Below, in pieces: positions 9,233 through 19,220 of a DNA stretch of 64,000 bases. A model generated the notes under the pieces. That model was not told the DNA's origin. It worked only from the letters and a program-made list of their open reading frames with translations, and did not search any database. Each line of letters begins with the position of its first letter. Within the stretch, counting starts at the first letter, position 1. The stretch lies in assembly GCA_000421085.1 (NCBI GenBank), contig ATWE01000007.1, positions 186,001 to 250,000 of the forward strand, given 5' to 3'. The stretch comes from Ensifer sp. USDA 6670 (GTDB taxonomy: Bacteria; Pseudomonadota; Alphaproteobacteria; Rhizobiales; Rhizobiaceae). The translations under genes and the position numbers were made by a program.

Positions 9233-10311
9233 TTTTCAACACGCTCGGACGCTATTTTTTCACGCGTTATGCACGCACTACGTTTTGGTTTCTCGTTGGA
9301 ATTTTCGCGCTGGTCTTCATAATCGACTTCAGCGAGCTGACCAGCCGCATGTCGAACCTGCCGCACTACACGGTGTCGGGCGCGCTGCTGATGACCACGT
9401 TCCGCATTCCGACGATCCTGCAGCAAACGGTGCCCTTCGTCGCGCTTTTCGCGGCGATGGCTGCATTGATCTCCCTCAACCGACGCTATGAGCTCGTCGT
9501 AACCCGGGCGGCCGGCATTTCCGTGTGGCAATTCCTGCGTCCGTTCGTCGTCGGCGCCCTGCTCTTCGGCGTGCTTGCCGTAATCGTGATCAACCCGCTT
9601 GCCGCCTGGGGAACCAAGAAGGCGGAAGCGCTGGAGGCGGAGTGGGGCTCGACCCGTTCGGCCGCAGCGAACTCGATTCCCTGGCTCCGGCAGATTTACG
9701 ACGGTACCGACACGATCATCGGCGCTCGCTCCGTCCAGAACGGCGGCACCGAACTGATCAACGTGACCGTTATCCACTTCGATCCACAGGGCACAATCAC
9801 GCTCCGGCAGGACGCGAAGTCGGCGAAACTCGAAGATGGTTACTGGCTTCTTAACGGCGTCGTCGAGACGGAAGTCGGGCGCCTGCCGCGTCGTATGGAA
9901 ACGGCACAGCTTCGCACCAATCTGAAGCCGGATTTCGTTCAGGAACGTCTGGCAAAGGCTGATTCCATTCAGTTTTTTGACCTTCCGCGGAAAATCGAAG
10001 TGGCGCGGTCCTTCGGCTTTTCCACCAACGGCCTGGAAACGCAATTTCACTCTCTCATATCGCTGCCGCTGCTGCTCGTGGCAATGACGCTGATTGCCGC
10101 CTGCGTCTCGTTAAAATTTAGCCGGTTCAATCAATCTCGGTCGGTGATTCTCGGTGGAATCCTGTCGGGCTTCGTGCTTTATGTCGTCACCGTGCTTGTC
10201 AAAGCATTCGGGAGCAGCGGCATTGTGCCCCCGTTCGTTGCAGCCTGGTTGCCGGTTGTTGTAGCGATGGCGCTGGGCTCGACGATTCTACTGCATCAGG
10301 AGGATGGCTAG
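9229..10311 (+). CDS. lptG: LPS export ABC transporter permease LptG
   Basis: The 360-residue protein starts MIFNTLGRYFFTRYARTTFW at the ATG that overlaps the lptF stop (ATGA). It has the same layout as LptF: N-terminal spans, a periplasmic domain (about 130-270) and C-terminal spans including LLLVAMTLIAACVSLKFSR. It is the partner permease for lipopolysaccharide extraction. The frame is open far upstream inside lptF, but only the overlap ATG gives a family-length product. lptD starts in the last base of its stop codon. Confidence 0.94.
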   Translation: MIFNTLGRYFFTRYARTTFWFLVGIFALVFIIDFSELTSRMSNLPHYTVSGALLMTTFRIPTILQQTVPFVALFAAMAALISLNRRYELVVTRAAGISVWQFLRPFVVGALLFGVLAVIVINPLAAWGTKKAEALEAEWGSTRSAAANSIPWLRQIYDGTDTIIGARSVQNGGTELINVTVIHFDPQGTITLRQDAKSAKLEDGYWLLNGVVETEVGRLPRRMETAQLRTNLKPDFVQERLAKADSIQFFDLPRKIEVARSFGFSTNGLETQFHSLISLPLLLVAMTLIAACVSLKFSRFNQSRSVILGGILSGFVLYVVTVLVKAFGSSGIVPPFVAAWLPVVVAMALGSTILLHQEDG

Positions 10312-12656
10312 TGGCGGCAGGCAACCGCAAACGCATGAAGCTTACCAACGCTGCCCTGCTTGCAGGCGTGGCGCTGCATATGCTTGCCATCGGAATGAAT
10401 GCGCCCGCCAGGGCGCAGGATGCAGCGGCGCGAATCGACGATCTGCAGTCGAATATCCCTGCCGACGCCAAGCTGCTGCTGACCGCCAATGAGCTCGTAT
10501 ACAATCGCGACACGGAAAAGGTGACCGTGCGCGGCAATGTCCAGATCGAATACGGCGGCTATAGGATGGTCGCCCGGCAGGTCGATTACGACCAGAAATC
10601 CGGCCGTATCCTCGCAACCGGCGACATCCAGCTCATCGAGCCGGGCGGCAACATCGTCTACGCCGACAGCATGGACGTCACCGACGACTTCGGCAACGGC
10701 TTCGTCCAGGCCCTCAGGATCGAAACGACCGATCTGACGCGTCTGGCGGCGGAAACCGGCGAAAGACGCAATGGCGAGGAATTCATCCTCAACAAGGCCG
10801 TCTACACCGCATGCACTCCGTGCAATACCAAGCCGGAACACCGCTCTCTGTGGCACATCAAGGCCCAGCGCATCATTCAGAACGGACGCACCCGTACCAT
10901 TCGGCTAGAGCACGCCTATTTCGAGCTCTTCGGCAAGCCGATCGCCTACATTCCGGTGATGGAAATCCCGGATCATACGGTCAAGCGCAAGAGCGGCTTC
11001 CTGTTCCCGCAGTTCCGCTACACGCAAAAGCTCGGCGCCGGCGTGGGGGTGCCCTATTACTGGGCAATCTCGCCCTATATGGACGCGACGATCACCGGCA
11101 CCGGGCTGACCCGCCAGGGTTTCCTCCTCGAAGGTGAGTTCCGGCAGCAGTTCCACAACGGCCTGCATACGCTGAACGTTGCCGGCATCAGCCAGATGGA
11201 CAGGGAGCAGTTCACACCGGGAACCGTGGACGCGCTGGAAACAAATCGCGGCATGATCGCCTCGCGGGGCAAATTCGAGATCAATCCCCGCTGGAGCTTC
11301 GGCTGGAACGTCCTTGTCCAGTCGGACAACAACTTCGCCAAGACCTACGATCTGTCGACCTTCGACGGCACGACCTATGTGAACCAGGCTTATCTGACCG
11401 GCCTCGGCAAACGCAACTATTTCGACCTGCGGGCCTTCTATTTCGACATTCAGGATGCCGACCCGGACAGCATCGACGAAAACAAGCAGCCGATCGCGCA
11501 GGTCCTCGATTATTCCTACACTGCACCGGAGCCGATCCTGGGCGGCGAACTCAACGCCGATTTCAACCTGACCAACATCAAGCGCAACCGCCTCGACAAG
11601 GTGAATGTGCTGGGTGTCGAGCGCTTCCGTGGGCTCGAGGGCACCTCGCACAGACTCACCGGCGAACTCGAATGGAAGCGGACCTTCATTGCGCCCGGCG
11701 GACTTGTGCTGACACCGCTGCTGGCGGCACGCGGCGATGCCCTCGGCATGAATGTGGATGACCCGGTCGGTTATACCGGCAACTTCACCAGCAGCGACGC
11801 CGAGACGCGCAGGATGTTGACCGCCGGTCTCGAGGCGCGCTACCCGATCCTCTTCGCTGGAGAGACGAGCAGCCACGTTCTCGAACCTATCGGGCAGCTA
11901 TATGCGCGTCCGGACGAGCAATATGCGGGCGGATTGCCGAACGAAGACGCGCAGAGTTTCGTCTTCGATGCGACCAATCTCTTCGATCGCGACAAATTCT
12001 CCGGTTACGATCGCATCGAGGGCGGGACACGCGCGAATATCGGTCTGCGCTATACTGGAAGCTTCGACAGTGGCTACGGTCTGCGCGCCATTGCCGGTCA
12101 GTCGTTTCATCTTGGCGGCCTCAATTCCTTCGCGACGGACGATCTCGTCAAGGCCGGGGCGGATTCGGGCCTCGAAACCGACAGTTCCGACTATGTCGCC
12201 ATGTTGGGTATCGATGCCCCGTCCGGTCTGATGGCGAGCCTCTCGGGACGGCTGGACGAAAGCGACTTCTCGCTGCGCCGGGCCGATGCCACGGTCGGCT
12301 ATCTCGGGCTGAACTGGCAGGCCGCTCTTACCTATACGCGGATCGAAGCGCAGCCGACCTATGGCTCACCGTTCGATCAGGACGAAATCCAGACAGCAGC
12401 CGCCTACCGGTTCCACGAATATTGGTCGGTATTCGGCGCGGTGACCTACGACATCGACGCGGGCGTCGTCTCCCGCAACGGCCTCGGCATCACCTATGAC
12501 GACCAGGACACACTGTTCTCGATCGTCTACAAGCAGGAGCGGGACACCGACAGTTCGCTTGCGAACGACTGGTCGATCGGCGCCCGCATCAGCTTCCGCA
12601 CGCTCGGTGACGTCTATGTCGGCGACACCAAGTTCGACGAGCTGGACTACTTCTAA
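10311..12656 (+). CDS. lptD: LPS assembly protein LptD (outer-membrane translocon)
   Basis: The 781-residue protein has a signal peptide (hydrophobic run LTNAALLAGVALHMLAIGMNA, cleavage near ARAQ), an N-terminal OstA/LptA-like periplasmic domain (about residues 50-150: LVYNRDTEKVTVRGNVQIEY) and a long C-terminal beta-barrel. Cysteines in the TACTPCNTKPEH segment are typical of alphaproteobacterial LptD. With LptE it inserts LPS into the outer leaflet. The GTG at 10311 shares one base with the lptG stop; an in-frame ATG at 10335 (MKLTNAALL) is an alternative and would give a tighter signal peptide. A strong hairpin follows. Confidence 0.95.
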   Translation: MAAGNRKRMKLTNAALLAGVALHMLAIGMNAPARAQDAAARIDDLQSNIPADAKLLLTANELVYNRDTEKVTVRGNVQIEYGGYRMVARQVDYDQKSGRILATGDIQLIEPGGNIVYADSMDVTDDFGNGFVQALRIETTDLTRLAAETGERRNGEEFILNKAVYTACTPCNTKPEHRSLWHIKAQRIIQNGRTRTIRLEHAYFELFGKPIAYIPVMEIPDHTVKRKSGFLFPQFRYTQKLGAGVGVPYYWAISPYMDATITGTGLTRQGFLLEGEFRQQFHNGLHTLNVAGISQMDREQFTPGTVDALETNRGMIASRGKFEINPRWSFGWNVLVQSDNNFAKTYDLSTFDGTTYVNQAYLTGLGKRNYFDLRAFYFDIQDADPDSIDENKQPIAQVLDYSYTAPEPILGGELNADFNLTNIKRNRLDKVNVLGVERFRGLEGTSHRLTGELEWKRTFIAPGGLVLTPLLAARGDALGMNVDDPVGYTGNFTSSDAETRRMLTAGLEARYPILFAGETSSHVLEPIGQLYARPDEQYAGGLPNEDAQSFVFDATNLFDRDKFSGYDRIEGGTRANIGLRYTGSFDSGYGLRAIAGQSFHLGGLNSFATDDLVKAGADSGLETDSSDYVAMLGIDAPSGLMASLSGRLDESDFSLRRADATVGYLGLNWQAALTYTRIEAQPTYGSPFDQDEIQTAAAYRFHEYWSVFGAVTYDIDAGVVSRNGLGITYDDQDTLFSIVYKQERDTDSSLANDWSIGARISFRTLGDVYVGDTKFDELDYF

Positions 12657-12665
12657 GGTGGCCAC

Positions 12666-12713
12666 GACCCGCCCTTTCCGAAAATCGGAATCGATTTTCG
12701 GAAAGGGCGGGTC
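12666..12713 (+). terminator. 22-bp perfect palindrome after lptD
   Basis: The arms 12666-12687 and 12692-12713 are perfectly complementary around a GAAT loop, starting 9 bases after the lptD stop. The stem (GACCCGCCCTTTCCGAAAATCG) resembles palindromic modules scattered in rhizobial genomes. It could terminate or attenuate transcription between lptD and surA. Confidence 0.6.
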
Positions 12714-12725
12714 GATTCCATAGGT

Positions 12726-12766
12726 AAAGCGTCCTTTGTGCGTCCGTTCGGACGCGCGGTGCTCTG
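12726..12766 (+). repeat. Short palindromic repeat, copy of the central module at 28103-28146
   Basis: The sequence reads AAAGCG-TCCTTTGTGCGTCC-GTTC-GGACGCGCGGTGCTCT. It shares the layout (AGCG-n-CCTTTG-GCGTC-loop-GACGCGCGG-GCT) with the module at 28103-28146 and, inverted, with 12836-12879 and 20898-20929. Confidence 0.65.
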
Positions 12767-12835
12767 GCGTGAATCGATCATGCGGTCTTGTCATTGTTTG
12801 GCCGCATGTATTATGCATTTGCCTCACATTGACAC

Positions 12836-12879
12836 CTACGGCGCCGCGCGTCTTGCAAGACGCGCAGAGCTTTCCGTAG
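12836..12879 (-). repeat. Short palindromic repeat, inverted copy of the same module
   Basis: Outer arms CTACGG/CCGTAG enclose an inner stem GCGCGTCTT-GC-AAGACGCGC. In the opposite orientation it matches the central module of the mosaic at 28043-28191. It ends about 60 bases before the surA start. Confidence 0.65.
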
Positions 12880-12937
12880 CAAGTCCGCAGTGTGGCAACT
12901 GAAGCCGCCGGCAACGGGAGGCAGAACGAGCAGGGGA

Positions 12938-13888
12938 ATGATGATGGGCGGGAAAAACGCGATCGTGAGGTTGCTTTCGGCGGTTGCACTGTCGGGTGCG
13001 CTGAGTGTCGCAGCGGGTACGGCTTCCACGGTAAGGGCGGCGAGTACGGTCGAGGTGGTCGTCAACAGCACGGTGATCACCTCCGGCGACGTCGCCAAGC
13101 GGGTCGCCTTCCTTCGGCTCCAGCGGCAAAGCGGCGGCGCGGCCGAAGCCAAGCAGCAGCTCGTCGACGAGGTACTGAAACGCACCGAGATCGCGCGCGT
13201 TCAGCAGTCCGTCAGCACGGAAGAGGTCGATGCCGCCTTTGCGCGTTTCGCCGCCGGCAACAAGCTTTCACCCGAGCAGCTCGGCAAGATTCTTGATCAG
13301 GCCGGCGTCGGCATCGACCATTTCAAGCAGTTTATCGCAGTCCAGATGAGTTGGCCGCGCGTCGTCAACTTCCGCTACGGCAGCGCCAACCGCCTCTCCG
13401 GCGGCGACCTCGTCAAGCGCATGATGCAGGGCGGCGGCACCAAGCCGGTCACGACGGAGTATTTCCTGCAGCAGGTCATTTTCGTCATTCCCGAATCGAA
13501 GCGTGGGGCCATCACGGCGAAACGGCAGGCCGAAGCCAACGCCTCGCGCTCGAAGTTCCCGGGCTGCGACACCTCAAAGGCCTTCGCGGCGGACTACCGC
13601 GACGTCTCGATTCGCAACCTCGGCCGAATTCTTGCACAGCAACTGCCCGAGGATTGGAAGCCGCTCGTCGAAAAAGCCGGCGACGGCATGACGACGGGTA
13701 CGCGCGTTACCGAGAAAGGCGTCGAGTATCTGGCAATCTGCAAGAAACGCCAGGTCAACGACGACGCTGCCGCCGAGATCGTCTTCCGCGCCGAGGATCT
13801 CGGCAAGAAGAGGGCCGAGGGGGAAGACCCGAACAGTGCCAAATATCTTGAAGAACTGCGCTCGAAGGCGCAGATCGTCAACAAATAA
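12938..13888 (+). CDS. surA: SurA-like periplasmic chaperone/peptidyl-prolyl isomerase
   Basis: The protein has 316 residues from the ATG at 12938. A signal peptide (hydrophobic run IVRLLSAVALSGALSVAAG) precedes a SurA N-terminal domain (STVEVVVNSTVITSGDVAKR, then alternating helices). The C-terminal part (about 175-290) is a diverged parvulin-like region, smaller than in E. coli SurA, which has two. It should assist outer-membrane protein folding in the periplasm, fitting its place after lptD. Three in-frame ATGs (12938, 12941, 12944) follow AGGGG; the third has the best spacing. The frame also opens with GTG at 12890. pdxA starts 9 bases after its stop. Confidence 0.85.
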   Translation: MMMGGKNAIVRLLSAVALSGALSVAAGTASTVRAASTVEVVVNSTVITSGDVAKRVAFLRLQRQSGGAAEAKQQLVDEVLKRTEIARVQQSVSTEEVDAAFARFAAGNKLSPEQLGKILDQAGVGIDHFKQFIAVQMSWPRVVNFRYGSANRLSGGDLVKRMMQGGGTKPVTTEYFLQQVIFVIPESKRGAITAKRQAEANASRSKFPGCDTSKAFAADYRDVSIRNLGRILAQQLPEDWKPLVEKAGDGMTTGTRVTEKGVEYLAICKKRQVNDDAAAEIVFRAEDLGKKRAEGEDPNSAKYLEELRSKAQIVNK

Positions 13889-13897
13889 CGAGCCAGT

Positions 13898-14926
13898 ATG
13901 AGCGAGACGAGCATCGGGCCGGTCGCCCTGACCATGGGCGATCCGGCCGGGATCGGCCCGGATATCACTCTTTCCGTATGGGCGAAGCGGGCCGATCGGC
14001 CGACGCCGCCGTTTCTCTATGTGGGCGATCCGGCGGTGCTATCCGCCCGTGCCAAGCTTCTGGGCCGGACCGTTCCGATATGCGAGACCGATTGTCTCGG
14101 GGCCGTCGCCGCTTTCCAGGAGGCGCTGCCCGTTTGGCCGGTCCGCTCCCCTGCCCCCGTGATCCCCGGTAATCCCGATGCGGCGAATGCTTCCGCGGTT
14201 ACCGATGCAATCGACACCGCCGTCCGGCTCGTTCTGGCGGGAGAAGCGTCCGCCCTCGCTACCAATCCGATTGCCAAGGCAGTGCTCTACGAGGCGGGGT
14301 TCCGCTTCCCGGGCCACACCGAATATCTCGCGGACCTCGCCGCGCGCGCAACCGGCGTTGCCGCCCTTCCGGTGATGATGCTGGCAGGACCGAAGCTGCG
14401 CGCGGTCCCGGTCACGATCCACATCCCGCTCAAGGACGTTCCAGCTGCTCTGACGCCGGATTTGATCTACGAGACCTGCACGATCACCGCGGCGGACCTC
14501 AGGAGCCGTTTCGGCCTGCCCTCGCCGCGCCTGGCGATTGCCGGTCTCAATCCGCATGCGGGCGAAGGTGGCGCGCTCGGCCGCGAGGACGATGCCGTCA
14601 TTCGGCCGGTCATCGATCGCCTGCGCGCCGAGGGGCTGGACGCCGTCGGACCCTTGCCCGCGGACACCATGTTTCACGATCGCGCGAGAGAGAGCTACGA
14701 CGTCGCCATCTGCATGTATCACGATCAGGCATTGATACCGGCCAAGGCGCTCGGTTTCGACGACAGCGTCAATGTCACGCTGGGCCTGCCCTTCATCAGA
14801 ACCTCACCGGATCACGGGACCGCTTTCAGTCTGGCCGGGAAAGGGATCGCGCGCGAGGAAAGCCTCCTTGCGGCACTGCGGCTTGCAGCAGAACTTGCCC
14901 GCAATGCCGGCGGGACGAAGCGCTGA
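13898..14926 (+). CDS. pdxA: 4-hydroxythreonine-4-phosphate dehydrogenase
   Basis: The 342-residue protein has the family opening [13 protein letters not shown] and the metal/substrate-binding segments [19 protein letters not shown] and [10 protein letters not shown]. It catalyses the NAD-dependent step before PdxJ in pyridoxal 5'-phosphate synthesis. The surA-pdxA-rsmA order is the common proteobacterial arrangement. Its stop codon shares one base with the rsmA start, so translation is likely coupled. Confidence 0.95.
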   Translation: MSETSIGPVALTMGDPAGIGPDITLSVWAKRADRPTPPFLYVGDPAVLSARAKLLGRTVPICETDCLGAVAAFQEALPVWPVRSPAPVIPGNPDAANASAVTDAIDTAVRLVLAGEASALATNPIAKAVLYEAGFRFPGHTEYLADLAARATGVAALPVMMLAGPKLRAVPVTIHIPLKDVPAALTPDLIYETCTITAADLRSRFGLPSPRLAIAGLNPHAGEGGALGREDDAVIRPVIDRLRAEGLDAVGPLPADTMFHDRARESYDVAICMYHDQALIPAKALGFDDSVNVTLGLPFIRTSPDHGTAFSLAGKGIAREESLLAALRLAAELARNAGGTKR

Positions 14927-15750
14927 TGGCGACTCTCGACGGTCTGCCGCCGCTACGCGACGTCATCCAGCGGCACGGTCTCGACGCGAAGAAGGCGCTC
15001 GGCCAGAATTTCCTCCTCGATCTCAACCTTACCCAGAAGATCGCGCGCACCGCCGGCCCGCTGGAGGACGTGACGGTGATCGAAGTCGGTCCGGGTCCCG
15101 GCGGCCTCACACGGGCGATCCTCGCTCTTGGGGCAAAGAAGGTCGTCGCGATCGAGCGCGATTCGCGCTGCCTGCCGGCACTCGCCGAGATCGGCGCCCA
15201 TTATCCGGGACGGCTCGACATCATCGAGGGCGACGCGCTGAAGGTGGATTTCGAAGCGCTTGCCGACGGCCCGGTGCGCATCATCGCCAATCTTCCTTAC
15301 AATGTGGGCACACAACTTCTCGTCAACTGGCTGCTGCCGGGGCACTGGCCGCCCTTCTGGCAATCCATGACGCTGATGTTCCAGCGTGAGGTCGGACTGA
15401 GGATCGTCGCCGGCGCCGATGACGATCACTACGGCAGGCTCGGCGTCCTCTGCGGCTGGCGGACAAAGGCGCGTCTGGCATTCGACGTGCCGCCGCAGGC
15501 CTTCACACCGCCGCCCAAAGTGACATCGACGGTCGTCCATCTCGAGCCTGTCGAGACTCCAATTCCCTGCTCGCCCGCGATCCTTGAGAAGGTCACCCAG
15601 GCAGCCTTCGGCCAACGGCGCAAAATGCTTCGCCAGAGCCTGAAACCCCTCGGTGGCGAGGCGCTGCTTGCAAAGGCGGATATCGATCCGCAACGCCGCG
15701 CGGAAACCCTGACCGTCGAAGAATTTTGCCGACTGGCCAATTGTCTGTAG
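14926..15750 (+). CDS. rsmA: 16S rRNA (adenine1518/1519-N6) dimethyltransferase
   Basis: The 274-residue protein (also called KsgA) shows [18 protein letters not shown] near the N-terminus, the SAM motif [14 protein letters not shown] and the catalytic NLPYNVGT motif. It dimethylates two adjacent adenines in the helix 45 loop of 16S rRNA late in small-subunit assembly. It ends the lptF-to-rsmA run; 478 bases of repeat-rich sequence follow. Confidence 0.96.
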   Translation: MATLDGLPPLRDVIQRHGLDAKKALGQNFLLDLNLTQKIARTAGPLEDVTVIEVGPGPGGLTRAILALGAKKVVAIERDSRCLPALAEIGAHYPGRLDIIEGDALKVDFEALADGPVRIIANLPYNVGTQLLVNWLLPGHWPPFWQSMTLMFQREVGLRIVAGADDDHYGRLGVLCGWRTKARLAFDVPPQAFTPPPKVTSTVVHLEPVETPIPCSPAILEKVTQAAFGQRRKMLRQSLKPLGGEALLAKADIDPQRRAETLTVEEFCRLANCL

Positions 15751-15856
15751 AGCCGGACGCTGCGACAGCACAGGAAACTCGCACTCCGTCACGCCGCATG
15801 ACCAGCACGCATGACCGCCCAATTTTGCAGAACTTGACGCACACAACCCACCCTCG

Positions 15857-15974
15857 CCCTCATCTCTGTGCTTGTCCCAGAGATCCAGCAGCGCCGCGTC
15901 TGCGGTGCGGAAAAACCTTTCCGGCCCAAGGACTTGGGCTGGCTGGATTCCTGTGACAGGCACAGGAATGAGGG
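15857..15974. repeat. Long imperfect palindromic repeat (CCCTCAT...ATGAGGG type)
   Basis: The outer arms CCCTCAT (15857-15863) and ATGAGGG (15968-15974) are perfect. Further paired pieces inside include CTGTGC/GCACAG, GATCCAGC/GCTGGAT and GCCCAAG/CTTGGGC. This nested layout is that of rhizobial intergenic repeats. It lies between convergent rsmA and gmk. Confidence 0.7.
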
Positions 15975-16171
15975 TAGGAGGAGCGGGCGTTACACCCATG
16001 TCTGCTGCGGGAAAGCAAGCCGGCTTATAGGACGTTTCGAGGGGACCGCGCTCTATTCGGCCTTCAGGAATTCGCCGACTTAGAGCAACACGAATTCATT
16101 GTCGTCCGCCTTGTCGCGCGAACGCCCGGCGGAGAAGGTCGCGACAGCGCCGCACCGCAGGTCCAAGGCCT

Positions 16172-16216
16172 CCTCATCCGCCTGCCGGCCCCTTCTCCGC
16201 GCAAGCGGGGCGAAGG
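16172..16216. repeat. Second intergenic repeat with hairpin between rsmA and gmk
   Basis: The segment CCTCATCCGCCTGCCGGCC is followed by a stem CCTTCTCCGC-GCAA-GCGGGGCGAAGG (16191-16216). Related segments occur at 41117, 33176 and 54916. Its last base is 12 bases from the gmk stop, so it may help terminate gmk transcription. The rest of 15751-16228 shows no gene. Confidence 0.55.
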
Positions 16217-16228
16217 TACAAGCGGCGC

Positions 16229-16888
16229 TCAGAGAGGATTTTCCGTCAGCAATCCGTTGACGAATTCGAAGAGGCCGGGTCGCCGGTCGCGGCGAAGGCG
16301 CTCGGCTTCGACGATCGCCCTGACGGAGGAGAAGGCCCGGTCGAGGTCGTCGTTGACCACGATGTAATCATATTCGCGCCAGTGCTCGATTTCGGCGCGC
16401 GAATTGGCGAGCCGGGTCGCGATGACCTCTTCGCTATCCTCGGCGCGCCGGTGGAGCCGCGACTGCAGCTCCGCCATGGACGGCGGCAGGATGAAGATCG
16501 ATACCACGTCGCCCGCCATTTTTTCCTGCAACTGCTGGGCGCCCTGCCAATCGATGTCGAAGAGCATGTCCCGCCCTTCGCCCATCGCCTTTTCGACGGC
16601 GTCACGCGGCGTGCCGTAGTAATTGCCGTGCACCTCGGCCCATTCGAGCAGCGAGTCCGTTGCCCTCAGCGCCTCGAACTCGCGGATCGACTTAAAAAAA
16701 TAGTGTCGCCCCTCGATCTCGCTCGGCCGCCGCGAACGCGTCGTCACGCTCACTGAAATGCTCAAGTCCGGATCAGCCTCAAGCAGGTTGCGCGCGATCG
16801 TAGACTTCCCCGCACCTGAGGGCGATGAAATCACGAGCATCAGCCCGCGGCGAGCGATTTTGAGGGGCGAAACGGTCGCCGGTTTCAT
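16229..16888 (-). CDS. gmk: Guanylate kinase
   Basis: The 219-residue protein has the P-loop [11 protein letters not shown] (about 19-29) and the guanylate-binding segments [18 protein letters not shown] and [12 protein letters not shown]. It phosphorylates GMP to GDP. The ATG lies 3 bases after the yicC stop, whose terminal GGAG codons also supply its ribosome-binding site, so the two are tightly coupled. The yicC-gmk pair is a conserved arrangement. Confidence 0.96.
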   Translation of the reverse strand: MKPATVSPLKIARRGLMLVISSPSGAGKSTIARNLLEADPDLSISVSVTTRSRRPSEIEGRHYFFKSIREFEALRATDSLLEWAEVHGNYYGTPRDAVEKAMGEGRDMLFDIDWQGAQQLQEKMAGDVVSIFILPPSMAELQSRLHRRAEDSEEVIATRLANSRAEIEHWREYDYIVVNDDLDRAFSSVRAIVEAERLRRDRRPGLFEFVNGLLTENPL

Positions 16889-16891
16889 ATC

Positions 16892-17779
16892 CTACTCCAG
16901 ATTCTGAACCTGTTCGCGGAACTGGTCGATCACGACCTTCAATTCGATACCGGCGGCAGACACGGCGGCGGCATTCGATTTCGAACAGACGGTATTCGAT
17001 TCGCGGTTAAATTCCTGTGCAAGGAAATCGAGCTTGCGTCCGACCGGCCCGCCCTTTGTCAGGAGGTCGCGGGCAGCCCCAATATGCGAGCCCAGCCGAT
17101 CGAGCTCCTCTCGAAGGTCGGCCTTCGTCGCAAGCAGCGCGACCTCCGCATGCAGCCTTTCGCGGTCGATTCCGGACGCGTTGGCCATGATCACCGAAAC
17201 CTGCTGCGCCAGCCTGTCGGCGATCGCCTGCGGGCTGCGGGACGGATCGTTTTCGACGACGGCGGTAAGCTTCTCGATGCGATCCACCTGGGCGAGCAAC
17301 ACCTGCCCGAGCGCCTTGCCCTCTTCCTCCCGCATCGTCCGCAGATCGGCGAGCGCGCCCTCCAGGCCGGCGAGTATCTCCGCGTCGCGTTCCGCGCGCT
17401 CGTTCTCGCTCTCCTCCGGCTCGCGGAAGTCGACAATGCCGCGAATGGAAAGCAACGTATCGAGTTTGAGCGGCGCCGGGTCGATAACATCACCCAATCG
17501 TTCGCGAAGCTTCAGGACGGCGGCGAGCGCTTCCTCGTTGAGAACTGCCGCCGTCGAAGCTTCAGTACCGCTCAGCGAAAGGCCGACCTGCAAGTTCCCT
17601 CGCGAGAAATACTGCGAGGCAAGGCGGCGGCAGTCGGGCTCGATACGTTCCAGTCCCGGCGGCAAGCGAAGCCGCATGTCGAGACCTTTGCCGTTGACCG
17701 AACGGAGTTCCCAGGCCCAGCGATACCGTCCGCTGCTCCCCTCTGTCCTGGCAAAGCCGGTCATCGATTGGAGCGGCAT
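16892..17779 (-). CDS. yicC: YicC family endoribonuclease/RNase adaptor
   Basis: From the ATG at 17779 the protein is 295 residues and opens MPLQSMTGFARTEG, the invariant start of YicC proteins; GGAGGAAAC sits just upstream. The frame is open 138 bases further but lacks conserved sequence there. The C-terminal DUF1732 region (ERLHAEVALLATKADLREELDRL and the end motif SKSNAAAVSAAGIELKVVIDQFREQVQNLE) is intact; it contains the metal-binding Glu/Asp residues of this recently assigned RNase family. It is followed at once by gmk and preceded by mltG. Confidence 0.92.
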   Translation of the reverse strand: MPLQSMTGFARTEGSSGRYRWAWELRSVNGKGLDMRLRLPPGLERIEPDCRRLASQYFSRGNLQVGLSLSGTEASTAAVLNEEALAAVLKLRERLGDVIDPAPLKLDTLLSIRGIVDFREPEESENERAERDAEILAGLEGALADLRTMREEEGKALGQVLLAQVDRIEKLTAVVENDPSRSPQAIADRLAQQVSVIMANASGIDRERLHAEVALLATKADLREELDRLGSHIGAARDLLTKGGPVGRKLDFLAQEFNRESNTVCSKSNAAAVSAAGIELKVVIDQFREQVQNLE

Positions 17780-18020
17780 CGTTTCCTCCGTTGGCAGTGA
17801 TTCGATAAGCACAACGACCTCTGCGCCTCCGAGGAGAGCCATTGTCGTTGAGGGAAGCACTATGGCGACAGCGCCGAACTCCGCAAGCAATATCCGCGCC
17901 GCGCCGAGGCCGTCCACATGAGGCTGAAGCGCGCCGCATTTAATTCATGCGACGCGCTTCAGGTTTTGTTTTCGTGCATGCCGTTCACTCAAACCGCCGC
18001 GCAGTTTTTGGCGACACGCA

Positions 18021-19220
18021 TCATTGCTGGGTCCCGGTCTGCGTGACGGCATCCTGTGCCGCCTCGGTGGCCTTGGCCGCCTCCGCTGCCCTCTCCGCCT
18101 CGAGCTTGCGCCAGCGCCGCACATTGGCATTGTGCTCGTCGAGCGTCTCCGCAAAGACATGCCCACCAGTGCCGTCGGCGACGAAGTAGAGTTCGGGCGT
18201 GCGCGACGGATTGGCGACGGCTTCGAGCGCCGCCCGGCCCGGATTTGCGATCGGCGTCGGCGGCAGACCTTTGATGAGATAGGTGTTGTACGGCGTCTGC
18301 TTGTCTAGGTCGGACCTCAGGATTGCCCGTTCGGCGGGTTTGCCGTCGCCCCCGAAGATGCCGTAGATGATCGTCGGATCCGACTGCAGCCTCATGCCCT
18401 TTTCCAGGCGATTGATGAACACGGAAGCGACCCGCGGTCGCTCGTCTGCGCGGCCGGTCTCCTTCTCCACGATCGAGGCAAGAGTCACGAATTCCTCTAT
18501 GGTCGACACGGGAAGGTCCGGATCCCGCTTCTCCCAGATCTGCTGCACCAGCGCCTTCTGGGCAGCGGTCATCTGCTTGACGATCTCGTTACGCTCGGTT
18601 CCCCGGGTGAACTTGTAGGTGTCCGGCTTCAGGGAGCCTTCGGGCGGCAGCTCCGACGGCAGATCGCCGACCAGAACCGGGTCGTCGGCAAGCCTGTGGA
18701 ACATCTGCTTCACGGTCAGACCCTCCGGAAGCGAGACGGAGTAGAGGATCGACTTGCCGGACTTCAGAAGCTCCATGATCTCCTGCATCGATGCATGTGC
18801 CTTGATTTCATACTCGCCGGCCTTGAGGGTGTCGTTGCTCAGATAGGCTTCCGAAACGAACCGAAATACGCGGCTGTCGGTAATGATCTCGTTGCGCTCC
18901 AGGTTGCTGGCAATCTCGCTGATGCCCGCACCGCTGCGAACGATGAAGTTCTTGTTCGCTTCCAACGGCCCCGGCTTCTCATATTCGTGCATCGCATAAT
19001 AGACGGCCCCGGCGGCCGCGAGCGCCACGAAGACGACCACAGTCATGACGAAGTTGAGAAAGATGACGACCTGGCTGCGGGCCTTGCGCGAACGCTTCGG
19101 CGGATGGGGAACTCTTTCGGGACGCAGCGCTTCGTTGGCCGACTTCGGAATGATCGGCCCGTTGCTCCCGGTTTCATTGCGGCCGAATTGCACCGCGCTG
19201 TTATCGCTTGAGTCGCTCAC
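18021..19220 (-). CDS. mltG: Endolytic murein transglycosylase
   Basis: The 399-residue protein (YceG family) has a charged cytoplasmic N-terminus, one membrane span (VVIFLNFVMTVVVFVALAAAG, about 50-70), a LysM-like subdomain and the catalytic region LASIVEKETGRADERPRVASVFINRL with the conserved Glu. It cleaves nascent glycan strands and so helps set their length. The start is a GTG. Its position downstream of fabF is typical of Rhizobiales. The C-terminal 30 residues are Ala/Glu rich and probably disordered. Confidence 0.94.
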   Translation of the reverse strand: MSDSSDNSAVQFGRNETGSNGPIIPKSANEALRPERVPHPPKRSRKARSQVVIFLNFVMTVVVFVALAAAGAVYYAMHEYEKPGPLEANKNFIVRSGAGISEIASNLERNEIITDSRVFRFVSEAYLSNDTLKAGEYEIKAHASMQEIMELLKSGKSILYSVSLPEGLTVKQMFHRLADDPVLVGDLPSELPPEGSLKPDTYKFTRGTERNEIVKQMTAAQKALVQQIWEKRDPDLPVSTIEEFVTLASIVEKETGRADERPRVASVFINRLEKGMRLQSDPTIIYGIFGGDGKPAERAILRSDLDKQTPYNTYLIKGLPPTPIANPGRAALEAVANPSRTPELYFVADGTGGHVFAETLDEHNANVRRWRKLEAERAAEAAKATEAAQDAVTQTGTQQ

